DNA of 64,000 nucleotides from Ceratothoa steindachneri. Its lineage: Eukaryota > Arthropoda > Malacostraca > Isopoda > Cymothoidae. Of this stretch, positions 21,131 to 32,621 are shown one piece after another. Made by a program: the position numbers and the translations under genes. Below the pieces are notes generated by a model. It did not search any database. It was not told the origin of the DNA and saw nothing but the letters and a program-made list of their open reading frames with translations. The first letter of the stretch is position 1. Every line of letters starts with the position of its first letter. Location of the stretch: the NCBI GenBank assembly GCA_963969495.1, contig OZ018321.1:71331286-71395285 (forward strand). Reading direction: 5' to 3'.

Positions 21131-23859
21131 GGAGTAGCTTACAAGATGCACATCACATGAGGAACCTGAAAGCATAAAACAGAGTTAAAATAATTGCGCA
21201 AAATATGCATGCGGGTTACAAATGTAAATGAATTCTTCTCTATACCGCTTTAACCAGCAAGAATTCACGAAGCATCTAGTTTGCTTATCTTAGCAGTACA
21301 CTAATAATGCATGCAATAGAGCAATACCAGTAATATACTACATTTTATAATCGCAAGCGGTCATTTTGATTTTTTGGCATATCTTAAAAACAGTACGTAC
21401 TAGCGCAAAGCCGAAGGCAGATCCGGATTTAGCATGGAAAATGCATTTAGGAAGTATAGTAATGTCTCTGATGAAAAATGTGAGTTGACCAGTGTTATTA
21501 GCGGAAAAATATATTTTCTATTAGAAGTAAATAACATTATTTAATAATAAATGAGTGGTAACAAAAACATAAGCAAATATAAAAAATACTCGAGTATAAT
21601 TCTACCCTTATGAATGCCTCTTTTATTTAATACTAAATCAGATCTGCTTGACGGTAGGAAGTTAGCAGACCTTGACACGCCATTTTAAAGATGTCAGCTG
21701 TATATAGTTGCAAGTCTTTTGCTTTGAGACAGACAAGAAAGATATAACCTACATAATAGTCAAAATGCCAGTGAGATGGATGAGATATACAGTTCAAAAC
21801 AAGGTAGATAGTAGTACTTTAATCATTTGTTATACAGCTGTTGTTTATTTTTTTATGTGGTTAGAAATTGCATTTTATTATTCTAATTTTTAGGTTGCAT
21901 CTATTTTTTTTATCTTTTACTTGAAAATGTGGGAACCTGGAAAATAAATAACATTCTTATATTTTCTTTTGAAAATTAGCGATTTCCCAAATCAAGTAAA
22001 TATATATTATTATATTATTTTTCTCAAGATAAAGTAATTTTAAATAACTAATGTCAATATCTAATATTCCTCTTATTTAAGAATTTTTGAAGGCTTTTAT
22101 CAAAATATTCTCATGGATTTAAGTCAAATAGATGTTTCTCTTGATAATATCAAAATTTTCAGCTTAGTAGTATTATTGATATTACTTTTTCGAAATAAAA
22201 TATAAATAAATTATAATCAGAAATAAATAACCATTTGTTATTTTTTGTTAAAAATGTTAAAAAAATAGAATATCATAAATGAGAGCGGCTTGGAATGAAA
22301 TACTCCAATTAACCAAATATCAATATTAAGGCCCAAAATTATCATAATGGTAATTTTTCCCTTCATTAAAAATTCAGAAAAATCAGAAATCTCCCAAAGA
22401 CATTTTTCATGCTAAGATTTTCGCTTTGGCTCTATTTTTTCTTTTTCTCACGTTGAAATCTAGATAAAACTGAATAGAATGATTTAATCTAAAGAAGGCT
22501 GGATAACCACAGTGCTTAAAAGACCAATTAAAGATAGTCGAAAGGAAGGCGAATCCAAAGATTCGATCCAAGTAGCACGATGAAAGAGTTACATATTCAA
22601 GAGCCATTTTTTGCACACACGTGCTTAAATTAGTTTCCTGATGAATTACGTTCACATGTGATGGTCTGACCCATTTAATATATTATAAAAATGACACAAA
22701 TACTGAATTCAGAGCTTTAATGAGCATGGATTTCAGGAATTATACTGATAACCACGCCAAAGAAAGAAGTTAGTAGTTAACCTTAATTGAAATACTTGCG
22801 CCTAAAGTATCATGCAGCTTTTTTGTACCTTGGTCCTTCTTGAACAAAGCCATATTATTTGAGGCAAAGTTCCAATGCAAATTATTAATATCACCCGGAG
22901 TTGCTGTGCTGTCCAGTGGAGTAGAAATTTACATACGATCACACTGAACTAAGCCACATCGGGTGTTGAAGAATTCTCCTTAAGGGCCGACTTCACGACG
23001 GCTGTCATTTGTTTAGTCACGATTGATTGTATGGATTCTTTGTTAACATTTAGGTCCCCAATAAGAAGTGAAACCCTAAAAAAGAGTGCAAAGCCTATGC
23101 AAAATTATTTATTTATATTGATTTCAAGACCCTTTTCTATGCATTATATGGCGGCAATTTGAATTCCTCTTTGTCCCTCATTAATGATCTAAACGTGATA
23201 TGGCGAAAGATTGACATGAATTGAAATTCTCGTGGGTTTCTAGGCATTTTCATTTGCACGGCAATATATGCCGCGGATTTGCGGAATTCGTGTGCATCCT
23301 ATCTAGCAGGAATAAAACTACATTTTTGAATGTGAATATTGAGAGGGTGGAAATTCCTGGCTGATCGAATGAAAAGAAATCGAAAATAGCGCATAAAGAT
23401 TACAAAATTCAATAGAAAATTTGGATAGGCCAAATAACGTGTCTAGGTGTCGTAGATAAATTGACATAATGTCAAATACACTAAAAAGAGGCAGTCCGTT
23501 TCCTATAACGTTATACCTAAACTGTTCATCATCAGAAACCTATACTCCACAATTTTGATTTAAAAATAAAGCTATATATCACATTAACCTGTTCAGAGGG
23601 TAAAATTTACGTGGAATCTACCGTTTTAAGATGGATTCCAAACCATGGATCATTAAAATAGACGGTGTTTGAGTAACGTCACTCAGAATTAGCAGTACCC
23701 TTAGATATGGAAACATAATACAATACTAAAGATTTATTTGCGCACCACAGGGTTGTGAGCTATTACTGGCTCAGGCGAGAAAACTGAGAGTAAGAGAGAG
23801 CGAGAGATACGACTAACTAAACAATACTGGTTAACTTGTTATTGGGTAGAGGTATTTTT
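21131..23859. other. No recognisable gene
   Basis: Long AT-rich stretch. No transposon end, RNA gene or exon motif recognised. A 14-bp match (TTTCCTGATGAA) to copy C near 22637 is too short to call. Confidence 0.5.
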
Positions 23860-24056
23860 ATCTGTTAGATCATTGTTCATATCAATGCTTTTAAAATTAA
23901 AAACGCGCATAAATTCTCAACAAATTGCTTTGAGGATGTTTGTAGTAAGTCTATAATAAACTGGCTTCAGAGAGAATTCTAAGAATTCGGAATCTCAATC
24001 AAATCGAGCATTAAATGACTGAACTCATATTTTATTTTGAAGTACCGCGTACGAGA
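23860..24056 (-). repeat. Dispersed repeat D, inverted relative to 36541-36735
   Basis: The reverse complement matches 36541-36735: TCCGAATTCTTAG, ACAAACATCCTCAAAGCAAT and AATATGAGTTCAGTCATTAA occur in both. About 195 bp. Identity unknown; possibly a small non-autonomous element. Confidence 0.75.
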
Positions 24057-24630
24057 TCCTTTAGATTCTCTTAGCCTCAAGTTATGAAGAGATTTCAATT
24101 TTCATAAAGATAATAACTAATATTGCCTTATTTTTATTCCAAGATTTTGTTATTCGTTGTTCAATTTTACGACTCTTTTTTTATATTAATTATGATTATT
24201 TTTCCTCTCTTACTAACTATTATACATAACTCTCAATTTTCTGGCGAAGAACATTATAGCAACTTCTACTAGAGATTGGTAATCAGATTAGACTAACGCA
24301 TCACTTAAAGGACGCACAATATTCAGACGAAAAGAAGTTGGTGCATGAAATCGTATAGAGTAACGGAAAAAATTCAACCGCTATCACATGTTGTTTAGAA
24401 ACACGTTGCTACCCACGTGCATCTTCGCGTTGAAACCAGGCAACTTATCGCCACCTGAGTCAATATTTAACCAAGGAGGTTCATCCCCCTTCCCCGGTTT
24501 CGTCCCATGCGTCGATCTCGCCAGATTGAGTTAGGCTTATGGGCAGATAAGGTATGTTCCAAGGCGTGGCTGGGGCAGTCCCTCGAAGCCCCCACTCCAT
24601 TGTCCCCTACGCCAAGGGGAAGGCTCCGAC

Positions 24631-24638
24631 TATTTATA
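24631..24638 (+). promoter_or_regulatory. TATA box of the gypsy-1 family LTR
   Basis: TATTTATA, about 290 bp from the LTR start. It is conserved in the gypsy-1 3' LTR (CTATTTATATGG on the minus strand, near 28270-28282) and slightly altered in the 5' LTR (TTTTTATATGG, near 33635-33646). It marks the U3/R side, so the tandem repeats about 200 bp further on would be transcribed. Confidence 0.6.
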
Positions 24639-24829
24639 TGGAAACTTTACCGATTAGATCAGATCAGATCCAGATTATCTTCGCGAGACACCACGCCGAT
24701 CCTGTCTCACCTTGTGCACCACGGGCCCTCCACCTCGAGATCCACTATTTTTGTCCAGAAGAAGACAACATCCCTTGAGTGCCAAGGTTCGAGCCTTCAA
24801 GACGCCAATTCAACAAGGCCCCCCCCTGT

Positions 24830-25045
24830 TGTTCAGAAAGGGAACAACGTTAGAACAGCCATTGTTCTTTGAACCCGTTGACAAGAGACGGTTCTCACCC
24901 TCGCCCCCTGTTGTTCAGAAAGAGAACAACGTTAGAACAACCATTTTTATTTGAGCCCGTTGACAATAGACGGTTCTCACCGTCCTCCCCTGTTGGTCAG
25001 AAGAGAACAACGTTAGAACAGCCATTGCCCTTCAAGCCCGTTCGT
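24830..25045 (+). repeat. Tandem repeats inside LTR-2 (about 3 units)
   Basis: Units of about 75-85 bp built from TGTTGTTCAGAAAGAGAACA, GTTAGAACAGCCATTG and GACGGTTCTCAC. Each unit holds a small hairpin (GTTGTTC/GAACAAC). The two LTRs of gypsy-1 carry about four units each, so copy number varies between LTRs. Confidence 0.85.
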
Positions 25046-25389
25046 CAAGAAACGGTTCTTATTCTCAAGACGTCACGTCAGGATCATTTAATATCCCCCC
25101 TTAGGCTGGAACTCGCCAGCGGACCGAAGATTCCTTCGCGTCGCCTTCCTCTGCACAACAACTTTTAATTACGTAAGCTGAGCATTACCTTTGAGTATCT
25201 AACCTTTCGTCAACCCTACCCTGTGATTTAAATGGTTTAGCGAACCATCCCATTCCTTTAATTTTTATTTGTTTATCTTTTTAAATCTCTCTCAAATCTG
25301 AATCCTCGGATTAGTCAGATTTTCCCACGACCCTTTCTATTCTCCGTTTATGTAAACATTTTCTTTTGTGTGTTGTTGATAGTTTAATT

Positions 25390-25395
25390 AATAAA
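25390..25395 (+). terminator. AATAAA polyadenylation signal of LTR-2
   Basis: AATAAA near the 3' part of the LTR, with counterparts in both gypsy-1 LTRs within ATTAATAAAA. Fits the end of the R region. Confidence 0.45.
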
Positions 25396-25570
25396 ACTCT
25401 ATTTTATTAATGATAGCCATATTAATATCGTTGAGCTCAGTTCCACTTCTTAAGCATATTGAAGATAAATAACCTCGGTCAATCAGATTTACCACGCATT
25501 CGAAATATAAGAATAGTTCCCTCAACGAATAGTTATATATGGTATATCGTCGAGAGTCTATTCTACGACA

Positions 25571-27253
25571 CTGTAAAAGAAGTTAAAAAGGGATGATTCA
25601 CTTAATTACATTCAACTTAAGTAAGCAAATTATGCTTAAATTCAGAGAGACGTTGTAAAGTTTAAAACACCCATAGTTCGGGAAAGCGGTTTAACTTTAC
25701 TACCTTATTTTTAGGGTTGCTTGTTTTTGAGAGAAGTTTGCTTAGGAGAGAGAGAAATAAGCAGACAGTTTTTATGCTTTCTGAAGAACAATCGTTTCCT
25801 CAATATTTAACTTTATCTTACTTTTTATATTATTTCTTTTCCGGAAAGATTTTACGGGTGCATCAACACACTAACTAGCATCTTCCTACTACTTGATGCT
25901 TCATAAAGCACAAAGCTTTTTCTATTTAAAAATTCCGTGATGATAATCTCTTACAAATACATAGACATTTCTCGGCCTACCTTATTCTTACCAACATATT
26001 TTGGGGTCTAATCTTTACCTGCCCCCCTGATCTTTAGAAAGGTGATTCACGCAATATAGATATTCTATTTACGGCCTTGTGGAAGTAGCATAAATTATGG
26101 ATACAATTTGAACTTTGAAAACTTAGAAAAAAAATAGTGTGTGACGCTTTTTTTTTATCAGCCCCAAACTTAGAATAACCATCCAAACCGATCTTTTTAT
26201 GAGTCTCGGGCAACGGCATAGCTGAGGGAAATCAGTGTTTTGTAAGTAAGCCAAATATAAAGCCACATTTTGTGAGAGAAGTCACCTTATGGATATATGA
26301 TACAGTTCTGCCTCACGGCGGCTGCCATATGCTCGATATACGTGTCGTTCGAACCCCCCTCTAAACGGTAGATTCGCAATGACGAATTAAATGCCTCAAT
26401 TATTATTAATCTTTGTGTCGGTCAAGAATAAGTTCTTAGAAGAGAGGAATAACACTAATCCCTGCGGAAGAGACCAAGAACAACATAAAAATAGTAATTG
26501 CTTTTCATTAATTGGAAAAATGGGAAAAGTAGTATATTCGGGTTATCTTTTTCGGGTGACATGACTGAAATTAAAAGCCAGAAACAAGTTTAGTGTCCTG
26601 GTGTTCTGAATTATGTGCACTAGTGATAGAAATTGGATCTCTCAAACTCTTAAGGCTTACTAAACATCTTTGAAACTTTTAGATTTTGTTATTTTATTTA
26701 TTGATAGAGAATGAGGATAAACTTTCGGCAAAAATAACACCTAAAAGGTTTAAACAATTATCTATAAATAAATTAAAGAAGTAAGGAAAGGGAAAATGTG
26801 TGGCAGGAACTTAACTCAAGTTAAAAAATTAGGTTCTAGAGACCAGGCTGAAGCCCCGCAAAATTTTAGACCCGTTTATGTTTATTTTGCTTTTATAAGC
26901 CATACATGTATTTTGCTATTCACCAAGAGTTATGTATTAATATAGAATACATATATAAACAGTTTTTTAAACTGTTGCGATGGAATGTCTTATATAAAAA
27001 CATGTCTAGATATTGGGAAATCCCCCAAATAATTATTAAATTGACTATTATACCTTAGATAACGTCCAAAAACTACAATTAACCAAAATTCATAATTTTC
27101 TGATGTGTGGAAAAAATTCGGATCTGAGAGAGTTAGTGCTCACTTCTATGTGAGATACTCTTATTTATTATAAATGCTGTGTAAGATAACCATTACTAAC
27201 CATCAACGCCTTTTTCTTAAAATAGTCAGAGGGAGGAATTGAGGTTAGCCCCC
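25571..27253. other. No recognisable gene
   Basis: AT-rich. One 61-codon frame (26034-26219) has no motif. Nothing else supported. Confidence 0.45.
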
Positions 27254-28566
27254 TGTCGTAGAATGGACTTTCGACGATATACCATATATAACTATTCGTT
27301 GAGGGAACTATTCAATTATATTTAGAGTGCGTGGTTATCCGGTTGACCGATATTATTTATCCTCAATATGCTTAAGAAGTGCAACTGAGCTCAAGGATAA
27401 TAAGATTTCTATCATTAATAAAATAGAGTTTTATTAATAAAACTATCAACAACACACAAAACGTAGAAGTTGACATAAACAGAGAATGGAAAGGGTCGTG
27501 GGAATATCTGGCTAATCCGAGGAATTTAGATTTGGGAGAGATTTAAAAAGGTAAAACAAATAAAAATTAAAGGGATGCGATGGTTCGCTAAACCATTTAA
27601 AGCACAGGATAGGGTTTACAAAAAGGTTAAATACTCAAGGTAATGTTCAGCTTACGTAATTAAAAGTTTTGTGCAAAGGAAGGCGACGCGAAGGAATCTT
27701 TTCGTCCGCTGGCGAGTTCCAGCTGAAGGGGGGTGGAATTAAATGATCCTGACGTGACGTCTTGAGAATGAGAACCGTTCCTTGACGAACGGGCTTGAAG
27801 AACAATGGCTGTTCTACGTTGTTCTCTTCTGAACAACAGGGGGGGGGGGGTGAGTCTCGTCTCTTGTCTACGGGCTCAAAGAACAATGGCTGTTCTAACG
27901 TTGTTCTCTTTCTGAACAACAGGGGGGAGGGTGAGAACCGTCTCTTGTCTACGGGCTCAAAGAACAATGGCTGTTCTAATGTTATTCTCTTTCTAACCGA
28001 CAGGAGAAGGAAGGTGAGAACCGTTTCTTGTCAACGGGCTCAAAGAACAATGGCTGTTCTAACGTTGTTCTCTTTCTGAACAACAGGGGAGGCTTTGTGG
28101 ACTTGGCGTCTTGAAGGCTCGAACCTTGGCACTCAAGGGATATTGTCCTCTTCTGGACAAGGATGGAGGATCTCGAGGTAGGGGGGCCGTAAAGGCACAA
28201 GGTGAGACCAGATCGGCGTAATGTTTCGCGAAAAAAAACTGGATCTGAATCTGCTCTTATTGGTAAAGTTTCCATATAAATAGTCGAGCCATCCCCTTGG
28301 CGTAGGGGACAATGTAGTGGGGGCTGCGAGAGAATGCACAGCCGCGCCATGAGAACATACCTTATCTGCCCATAAGCCTTACTCAATCTGGCGAGGTCGG
28401 CGCATGGGGTGAAACGGGGGGGGATGAATCTCCTTGGTTAAATATTGATTCAGGTGGGGCGATAACGCGCCGGGCTTCAAGGCGAAGCTGCACGTGGGTA
28501 GCAACGTGTTTCTTAATAGCATGTGATAGCGGTTGAAATTAAGTGGCCTCGAACCGTTCTATCACA
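27254..28566 (-). repeat. gypsy-1 3' LTR
   Basis: 1313 bp, 5'-TGTGATAG...TACGACA-3' on the minus strand. Contains about four tandem units (27795-28095), a TATA box near 28270-28282 and a polyadenylation signal. Preceded on the minus strand by the purine run GGAAGGG. Confidence 0.92.
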
Positions 28567-28573
28567 CCCTTCC
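28567..28573 (-). other. Probable polypurine tract
   Basis: GGAAGGG on the minus strand directly abuts the 3' LTR start. It is short, but in the position where plus-strand priming occurs. Confidence 0.45.
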
Positions 28574-28987
28574 AATCCGGGGAAAGTTGTGACTTCGAAA
28601 AAAAAAAGAGAGAAGGGACAACGATAGAGCTCCGTTGTGGGGAACTCGTTTTCTTGTACCGACCGTACCTTCATGCACCTAACTAGTATTACCTCAATAA
28701 AAATGATTATTTTGATCTTTTGATTATAGGGGAAACTAACCTTTAATACAAACTTAATCATAAAAGGGGCATGAAGCAATGAAATGATATAAAATTAGTG
28801 CATATCGGACAAAATAATTTATACGTAAATTAATGGGTACAAAAATATATACATACGAGAAAAAAATAGACATTGAGCGTTACAAAATTCAGACATATAC
28901 ATTAAATAATTCTATTACAAGAGAATCTAATTTAAGTCGTACAAGACGGTATATACATACATGGAGATCCTTATCCTACGAATACAA

Positions 28988-29385
28988 TTAATCTACACTA
29001 TTTGGTAACGCATTCATACTAATTGCGTCAGCGACCTGGTTATCGGAACCTTTTATATAATTTATCTTAAATTGATACTCTTGCAAGAGTAAACTCCAGC
29101 GCATGATTCGGCCGTTGAAGTGTCGTACATTTCGAATATAGGCCAACGGGCGGTGGTCAGTTCCTATCTTAAATTCTTTTCCTAGTAAGTACATTTTGAA
29201 TTTGTCTATAACCCAGATAATTGATAGAGCTTCCTTCTCTATAGTGGCATATCTCTTTTCGCGTGGTAATAATTAGCGACTAGCATATGCAACTGGATGA
29301 CTCGCGCCGTCATCCTCATATTGAAGGAGTATCCTCCAATGCCCTCGTTGCTCGCGTCGGTCTTAATCCCAAAGGATTTTTCCGG
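28988..29385 (-). pseudogene. gypsy-1 RNase H
   Basis: Blocks: SFGIKTDASNEGIG (first Asp), VAYASR then a stop at about 29273 in place of Gln, LLPREKRYATIEKEALSII (Glu), FKIGTDHRPLAYI (second Asp), RIMRWSLLLQEYQFKINYIK and GSDNQVADAIS (last Asp). All four catalytic acids are present. Two small indels at about 29320-29370 shift the frame relative to reverse transcriptase. It degrades the RNA template during cDNA synthesis. The region from 28567 to 28987 contains no integrase. Confidence 0.88.
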
Positions 29386-30467
29386 GTTGGCAACTTTAAA
29401 ATGGGGGCAGAAATGAGCTTACTCTTGAGCTGATTAAAATAGGAAACAGCGACATCATTCCAACGTAGACGATCGGTGGAATTTTGTTTAAAAAGGGAGC
29501 TGAGGGGCGCCGAAATTGCAGTGAAATTCGGGGAAAATTGCCGATAGTAAGAAGCTGATCCTAGGAATGATCTTAATTGCTTCTTAGTATTCTGGAGGGG
29601 CATGTCGGCGATTGCCTTAATCTTGTCCTCTTGGGGACCTAACTGGCTTTGTCCTATTTTGAAATCCAAGTATTTTATGGTTTCGTGGGCAAAATGATAT
29701 TTGCTGGGGCCAATGGCGAGGCCATTTTCGCGCAGTCGCTCGAAGAGAGCTAATAGGGTGGTTAAATGGTGACTCCATTCACGAGTAGCGACGTAGACGT
29801 TATCGAAGTAAAAGGATACATTCGAAAGTCCATCTAATAACCTTCTAATGAGACGGTTATAGTTTCTACAAGCAGTCACGAGGCCAAAAGGAAGGCGCTT
29901 AAATTGCCTTAAGCCTTTCTTCGTTGCAAAAGCGGTATATGCTTTCACATCGGGCCGAAGGGGAATTTGATAATACGCTATGCACAAATCGAGTTCTGAG
30001 ATGAACTTGGCGTTTTCAAAAAGGTGGAGGTTTTGGTCTACCAACGGGATGGGCTCGGCGTCGAACACAGTTACCGAATTTAACTTCCGGAAGTCGATGC
30101 ACATCCGATAAGAGCCATCAGGTTTCTTGACCATGACGATTGGGGAACAATAACTAGAGGTGGAAGTTTCTATTATGTCTAACCCAATTAAATTATCAAC
30201 TTCGGCGTAAAAAGCTTGGAGTAAATGAATCGGCATGGGATAGAGTTTTGAACGGACGGGTTCTAAGGTTTTTAATTTAATATCATGTTCGAAACTAGTA
30301 GCGCATCCAGGCTTCTCTGAAATAAGGTCGTCGAACTGACATAATAGTTCTTGTAGCTGACTATTTTGATGTGGTGTCAGCTGCGCGTCGATATCCAGGT
30401 CAGAGGGTTCAAAAGACTCGCCTGGTAGGGAAGGAAGAGGGTAATCGGCTTCAGGTTGGATGCACAC
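29316..30467 (-). CDS. gypsy-1 reverse transcriptase
   Basis: A 383-codon open frame. The leader LTPHQNSQLQELLCQFDDLI is followed by the RT fold. VKKPDGSYRMCIDFRKLN is motif 1-2; ISELDLCIAYYQIPL holds the first catalytic Asp (residue 160); LPFGLVTACRNY follows; then SFYFDNVYVAT, where the usual YIDD reads YFDN (Asp 222, Asn 223). After it come GPSKYHFAHETIKYLDFKIG and KKQLRSFLGSASYYRQFSPN. The first Met is internal: the frame continues upstream to about 30536 (ALDETSALEEDYTAESLNVI). Integrase would be expected just upstream but is missing. The Asn may be lineage-typical or damage. Confidence 0.9.
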   Translation of the reverse strand: MCIQPEADYPLPSLPGESFEPSDLDIDAQLTPHQNSQLQELLCQFDDLISEKPGCATSFEHDIKLKTLEPVRSKLYPMPIHLLQAFYAEVDNLIGLDIIETSTSSYCSPIVMVKKPDGSYRMCIDFRKLNSVTVFDAEPIPLVDQNLHLFENAKFISELDLCIAYYQIPLRPDVKAYTAFATKKGLRQFKRLPFGLVTACRNYNRLIRRLLDGLSNVSFYFDNVYVATREWSHHLTTLLALFERLRENGLAIGPSKYHFAHETIKYLDFKIGQSQLGPQEDKIKAIADMPLQNTKKQLRSFLGSASYYRQFSPNFTAISAPLSSLFKQNSTDRLRWNDVAVSYFNQLKSKLISAPILKLPTRKNPLGLRPTRATRALEDTPSI

Positions 30468-30535
30468 TGTCTGTATTACATTAAGGGACTCCGCGGTGTA
30501 ATCCTCTTCAAGCGCCGATGTTTCGTCCAGTGCTA

Positions 30536-30850
30536 CGAAGGTATTTCCATGGGCGCGTTAGGGGTACTTTTTTTCTTTGGGTTATGGACAGTCTCCATGT
30601 CCTTGTTTTGGGTCTTATCCCATAAGGGTGTTAGTACTTCACACTCCTTTTGTGCCTTCCTAAAGACCTGGTTAAGGATCTCCGAGAATTTCGACGGTAT
30701 CGGGGTGGTAAAGGGGACGGACTCATGGGCTTCTTTCTTTGCTCGGCCTCGAGGAAGAACGGCCTGAGACACAGGGTCGAAACTTACTTGGGGGCTCTGT
30801 CCTATAAGTACGAAACAGAATTATATGGGTGCTGAAATGACTTCAGCCCA
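30536..30850 (-). pseudogene. gypsy-1 protease-RT linker, integrase deletion point
   Basis: Reads SAPI (stop) FCFVLIGQSPQV, then SQAVLPRGRAKKEAH and PLWDKTQNKDMETVH, matching gypsy-2 up to KVYATLLPLMEKDKDQEQE. Within about 60 bp it passes to ALDETSALEEDYTAESLNVI, matching gypsy-2 just after its integrase. So about 850-900 bp present in gypsy-2 is absent here. The 79-codon open frame (30533-30772) spans the joint. Confidence 0.75.
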
Positions 30851-32235
30851 GCTATTATAATACTGACACTGCAGGTAACATCTAACGACGGAAAATTGGT
30901 TCGCTTGCCCAAGGTAGTCATGTACCACCGCAATTTTTCGTGGTTAGGGTTTACTGGGGGAAGGAGCTCGTCGAACACAATAAAACACGTGCACCCTGTG
31001 TCCCTGACGAGAGTCGATACTCGGCAGCCGTTCACCGTGCCCTCCTCAAATTTCAAAGTTCCCGGTGAACTTTTCTCAAAAATAAAATTTACCTGGTGGC
31101 CTGACGGAGGAGAAGTTGCTGCTTGGGTCTGCACCACCGTGGAAGCCGGGGTGGCATTAATCTGGTTAACTTGGTGGGCTGGTCCGCTTTTAAACCTAGA
31201 ATTTTGGGGGCAATTCCAGCTCATGTGGTTTTCTACACCACAGGTGAAGCATGTGATTGGTCGCTTCGGAAAGAGTGATGGAGGAGAAATCTTAACGGGA
31301 GGTTTGGTGTCCGGTTGTTGGTTTTGGGGAAAGAAGTTTTGGGGTTTTACGGGGCCCGGAGACTTCGTCAGCTTTCCTGGGAAGGGGCGCGAATCCTTCC
31401 TTCTTTCCTGTTTGGGGGGTTGGTGAGAAGTTCGATTCTCCTTTGGGTATAAACTATGACTTGCGGCATAGACATCCGCTTCTTCGGTACACTTTCTAAA
31501 GGTCTGGCACCGACGATCCTTGACGAACGCCAAGATCTCCGTCGGGAGAGACGCCCAAAATTAATCCCGCAACACTTAGTCTGTTAAGGACTCGTAGTTG
31601 GGATCAACCTTTGAGGGTTCTAACCAGAATTTAAAATTTCTCTGAAGAATGTATCCGAATTGACAGAACGTCTGTCTGGGTTTAATACGACCTCCTCGAA
31701 ATTCTTGGCAGTAGAAATCGGTAGTCATATTATGAGCGGCCAATAACTCAGCTTTTAAGGTGCTGTAGTTAATTGTACATTCAGATGGTAAAGATATGAA
31801 AATTTCGCGCAATTTACAATTTAACAAGGGAAGTAATCTGACTAGACCTTCAGCCTCCAGATCCATGTTATTGATTTCGAGGATCTTTTCGAAGTGGGCT
31901 AAACATGCTCCCAAATTCTCTCTATCCCTGAAATTGGGAAGCTTAAGTGGGGGATTGGGCGGGGCTTCTGAACGTGAGCTGGCTGATTGTATTTCGGCTT
32001 CTACACGAGCTATTTTAATCTGATGGTGAAGCTTAGCTTGTCTTTTCCGTTCCTCTCTTTCTTCTCGTTGGATTTCTCTTTCTCTTTCTTCTCGTTGGAT
32101 TTCTCTTTCTCTTTCTTCTCCTTGGATTTTTCTTTCTCTTTCCGTTCTTTGCTCCTCTTGAACGTACTCAATTAATTCTTTTCCGGAAGGTCCCAAGGAC
32201 TCTCCCTGCGCTTTGAAGATTTCGAACTGAGTCAT
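30850..32235 (-). pseudogene. gypsy-1 gag and protease
   Basis: One reading frame from MTQFEIFKAQGESLGPSGKE. Residues about 25-70 form a highly charged coiled-coil with near-exact EEREREIQR repeats. A capsid-like region follows (LAHFEKILEINNMD ... LSHNMTTDFY type), then an SLTD-stop-VLRD-stop-FWASLP segment with two TAA codons (31576-31578 and 31561-31563) where related gags have Gln. Next comes an intact zinc knuckle CFTCGVENHMSWNC (CX2CX4HX4C), then the protease with STLVRDTGCTCFIVFDELL. A frameshift follows NHEKL. It packages element RNA and processes the polyprotein. Confidence 0.88.
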
Positions 32236-32558
32236 ATTTGCACTTGGGGGCGCAATAGTCGACCAACTAAAATTCCTTGCAATAAGAATTATGCCTTCTA
32301 GAGAATTAGCCTACCTAAATATGGGCATTGACCTATTCATAATTGGTTTCTCAAACTAGATAACCAATGACTAAAATCACACAAAAAAAAACACAACAAA
32401 TTATTATAACAGTTCCTTGAGCTACTCCAGCTTCTTAAGTTTCAAAAAAGGGAATAGCAATCGTTAAAACAAAAGGGAACTACTATACTCTATTTTTATA
32501 ATGGATAACACTATGCTTTACTCGACTAAGACCAGTGTTTGCAAAGATATAGCGTTAA

Positions 32559-32589
32559 ACCTTACACACTTGATACCAAATTTGAATAG

Positions 32590-32617
<28 letters not shown>
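32559..32617 (-). other. Candidate primer-binding site and (TA)n leader
   Basis: Just inside the 5' LTR on the minus strand is a (TA)n run (32590-32617), then TTTGGTATCAAGTGTG. TGGTATCA could pair with the 3' end of a tRNA (..TGATACCA). Primer-binding sites usually touch the LTR, so the TA run of about 28 bp would be an expansion between them. The tRNA is not identified. Confidence 0.35.

Positions 32618-32621
<4 letters not shown>

Larger units (their letters stand above)
24342..25570 (+). mobile_element. Solo LTR of the gypsy-1 family (LTR-2)
   Basis: Plus orientation, opposite to gypsy-1. It aligns along its length with the 1.3-kb gypsy-1 LTRs, from TCAACCGCTATCACATG near the start to CTATTCTACGACA at the end. 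The first 30 bp are eroded and no target duplication is visible. It holds a TATA box, internal tandem repeats and a polyadenylation signal. The short open frames inside are not genes. Confidence 0.85.

Noticed and set aside
22407..22655. Possible fourth copy of the uncharacterised family
   Set aside because: Only a short VIHQET-like match. The following hallmark (MMADYCW) and upstream blocks are absent.
24507..25168. Overlapping open frames of 74-121 codons
   Set aside because: They lie inside solo LTR-2, are proline/arginine-rich and follow the tandem repeats. The same frames recur in the gypsy-1 LTRs.
30896..31426. 176-codon open frame on the plus strand
   Set aside because: Antisense shadow of gypsy-1 gag/protease, which has recognisable motifs on the minus strand.
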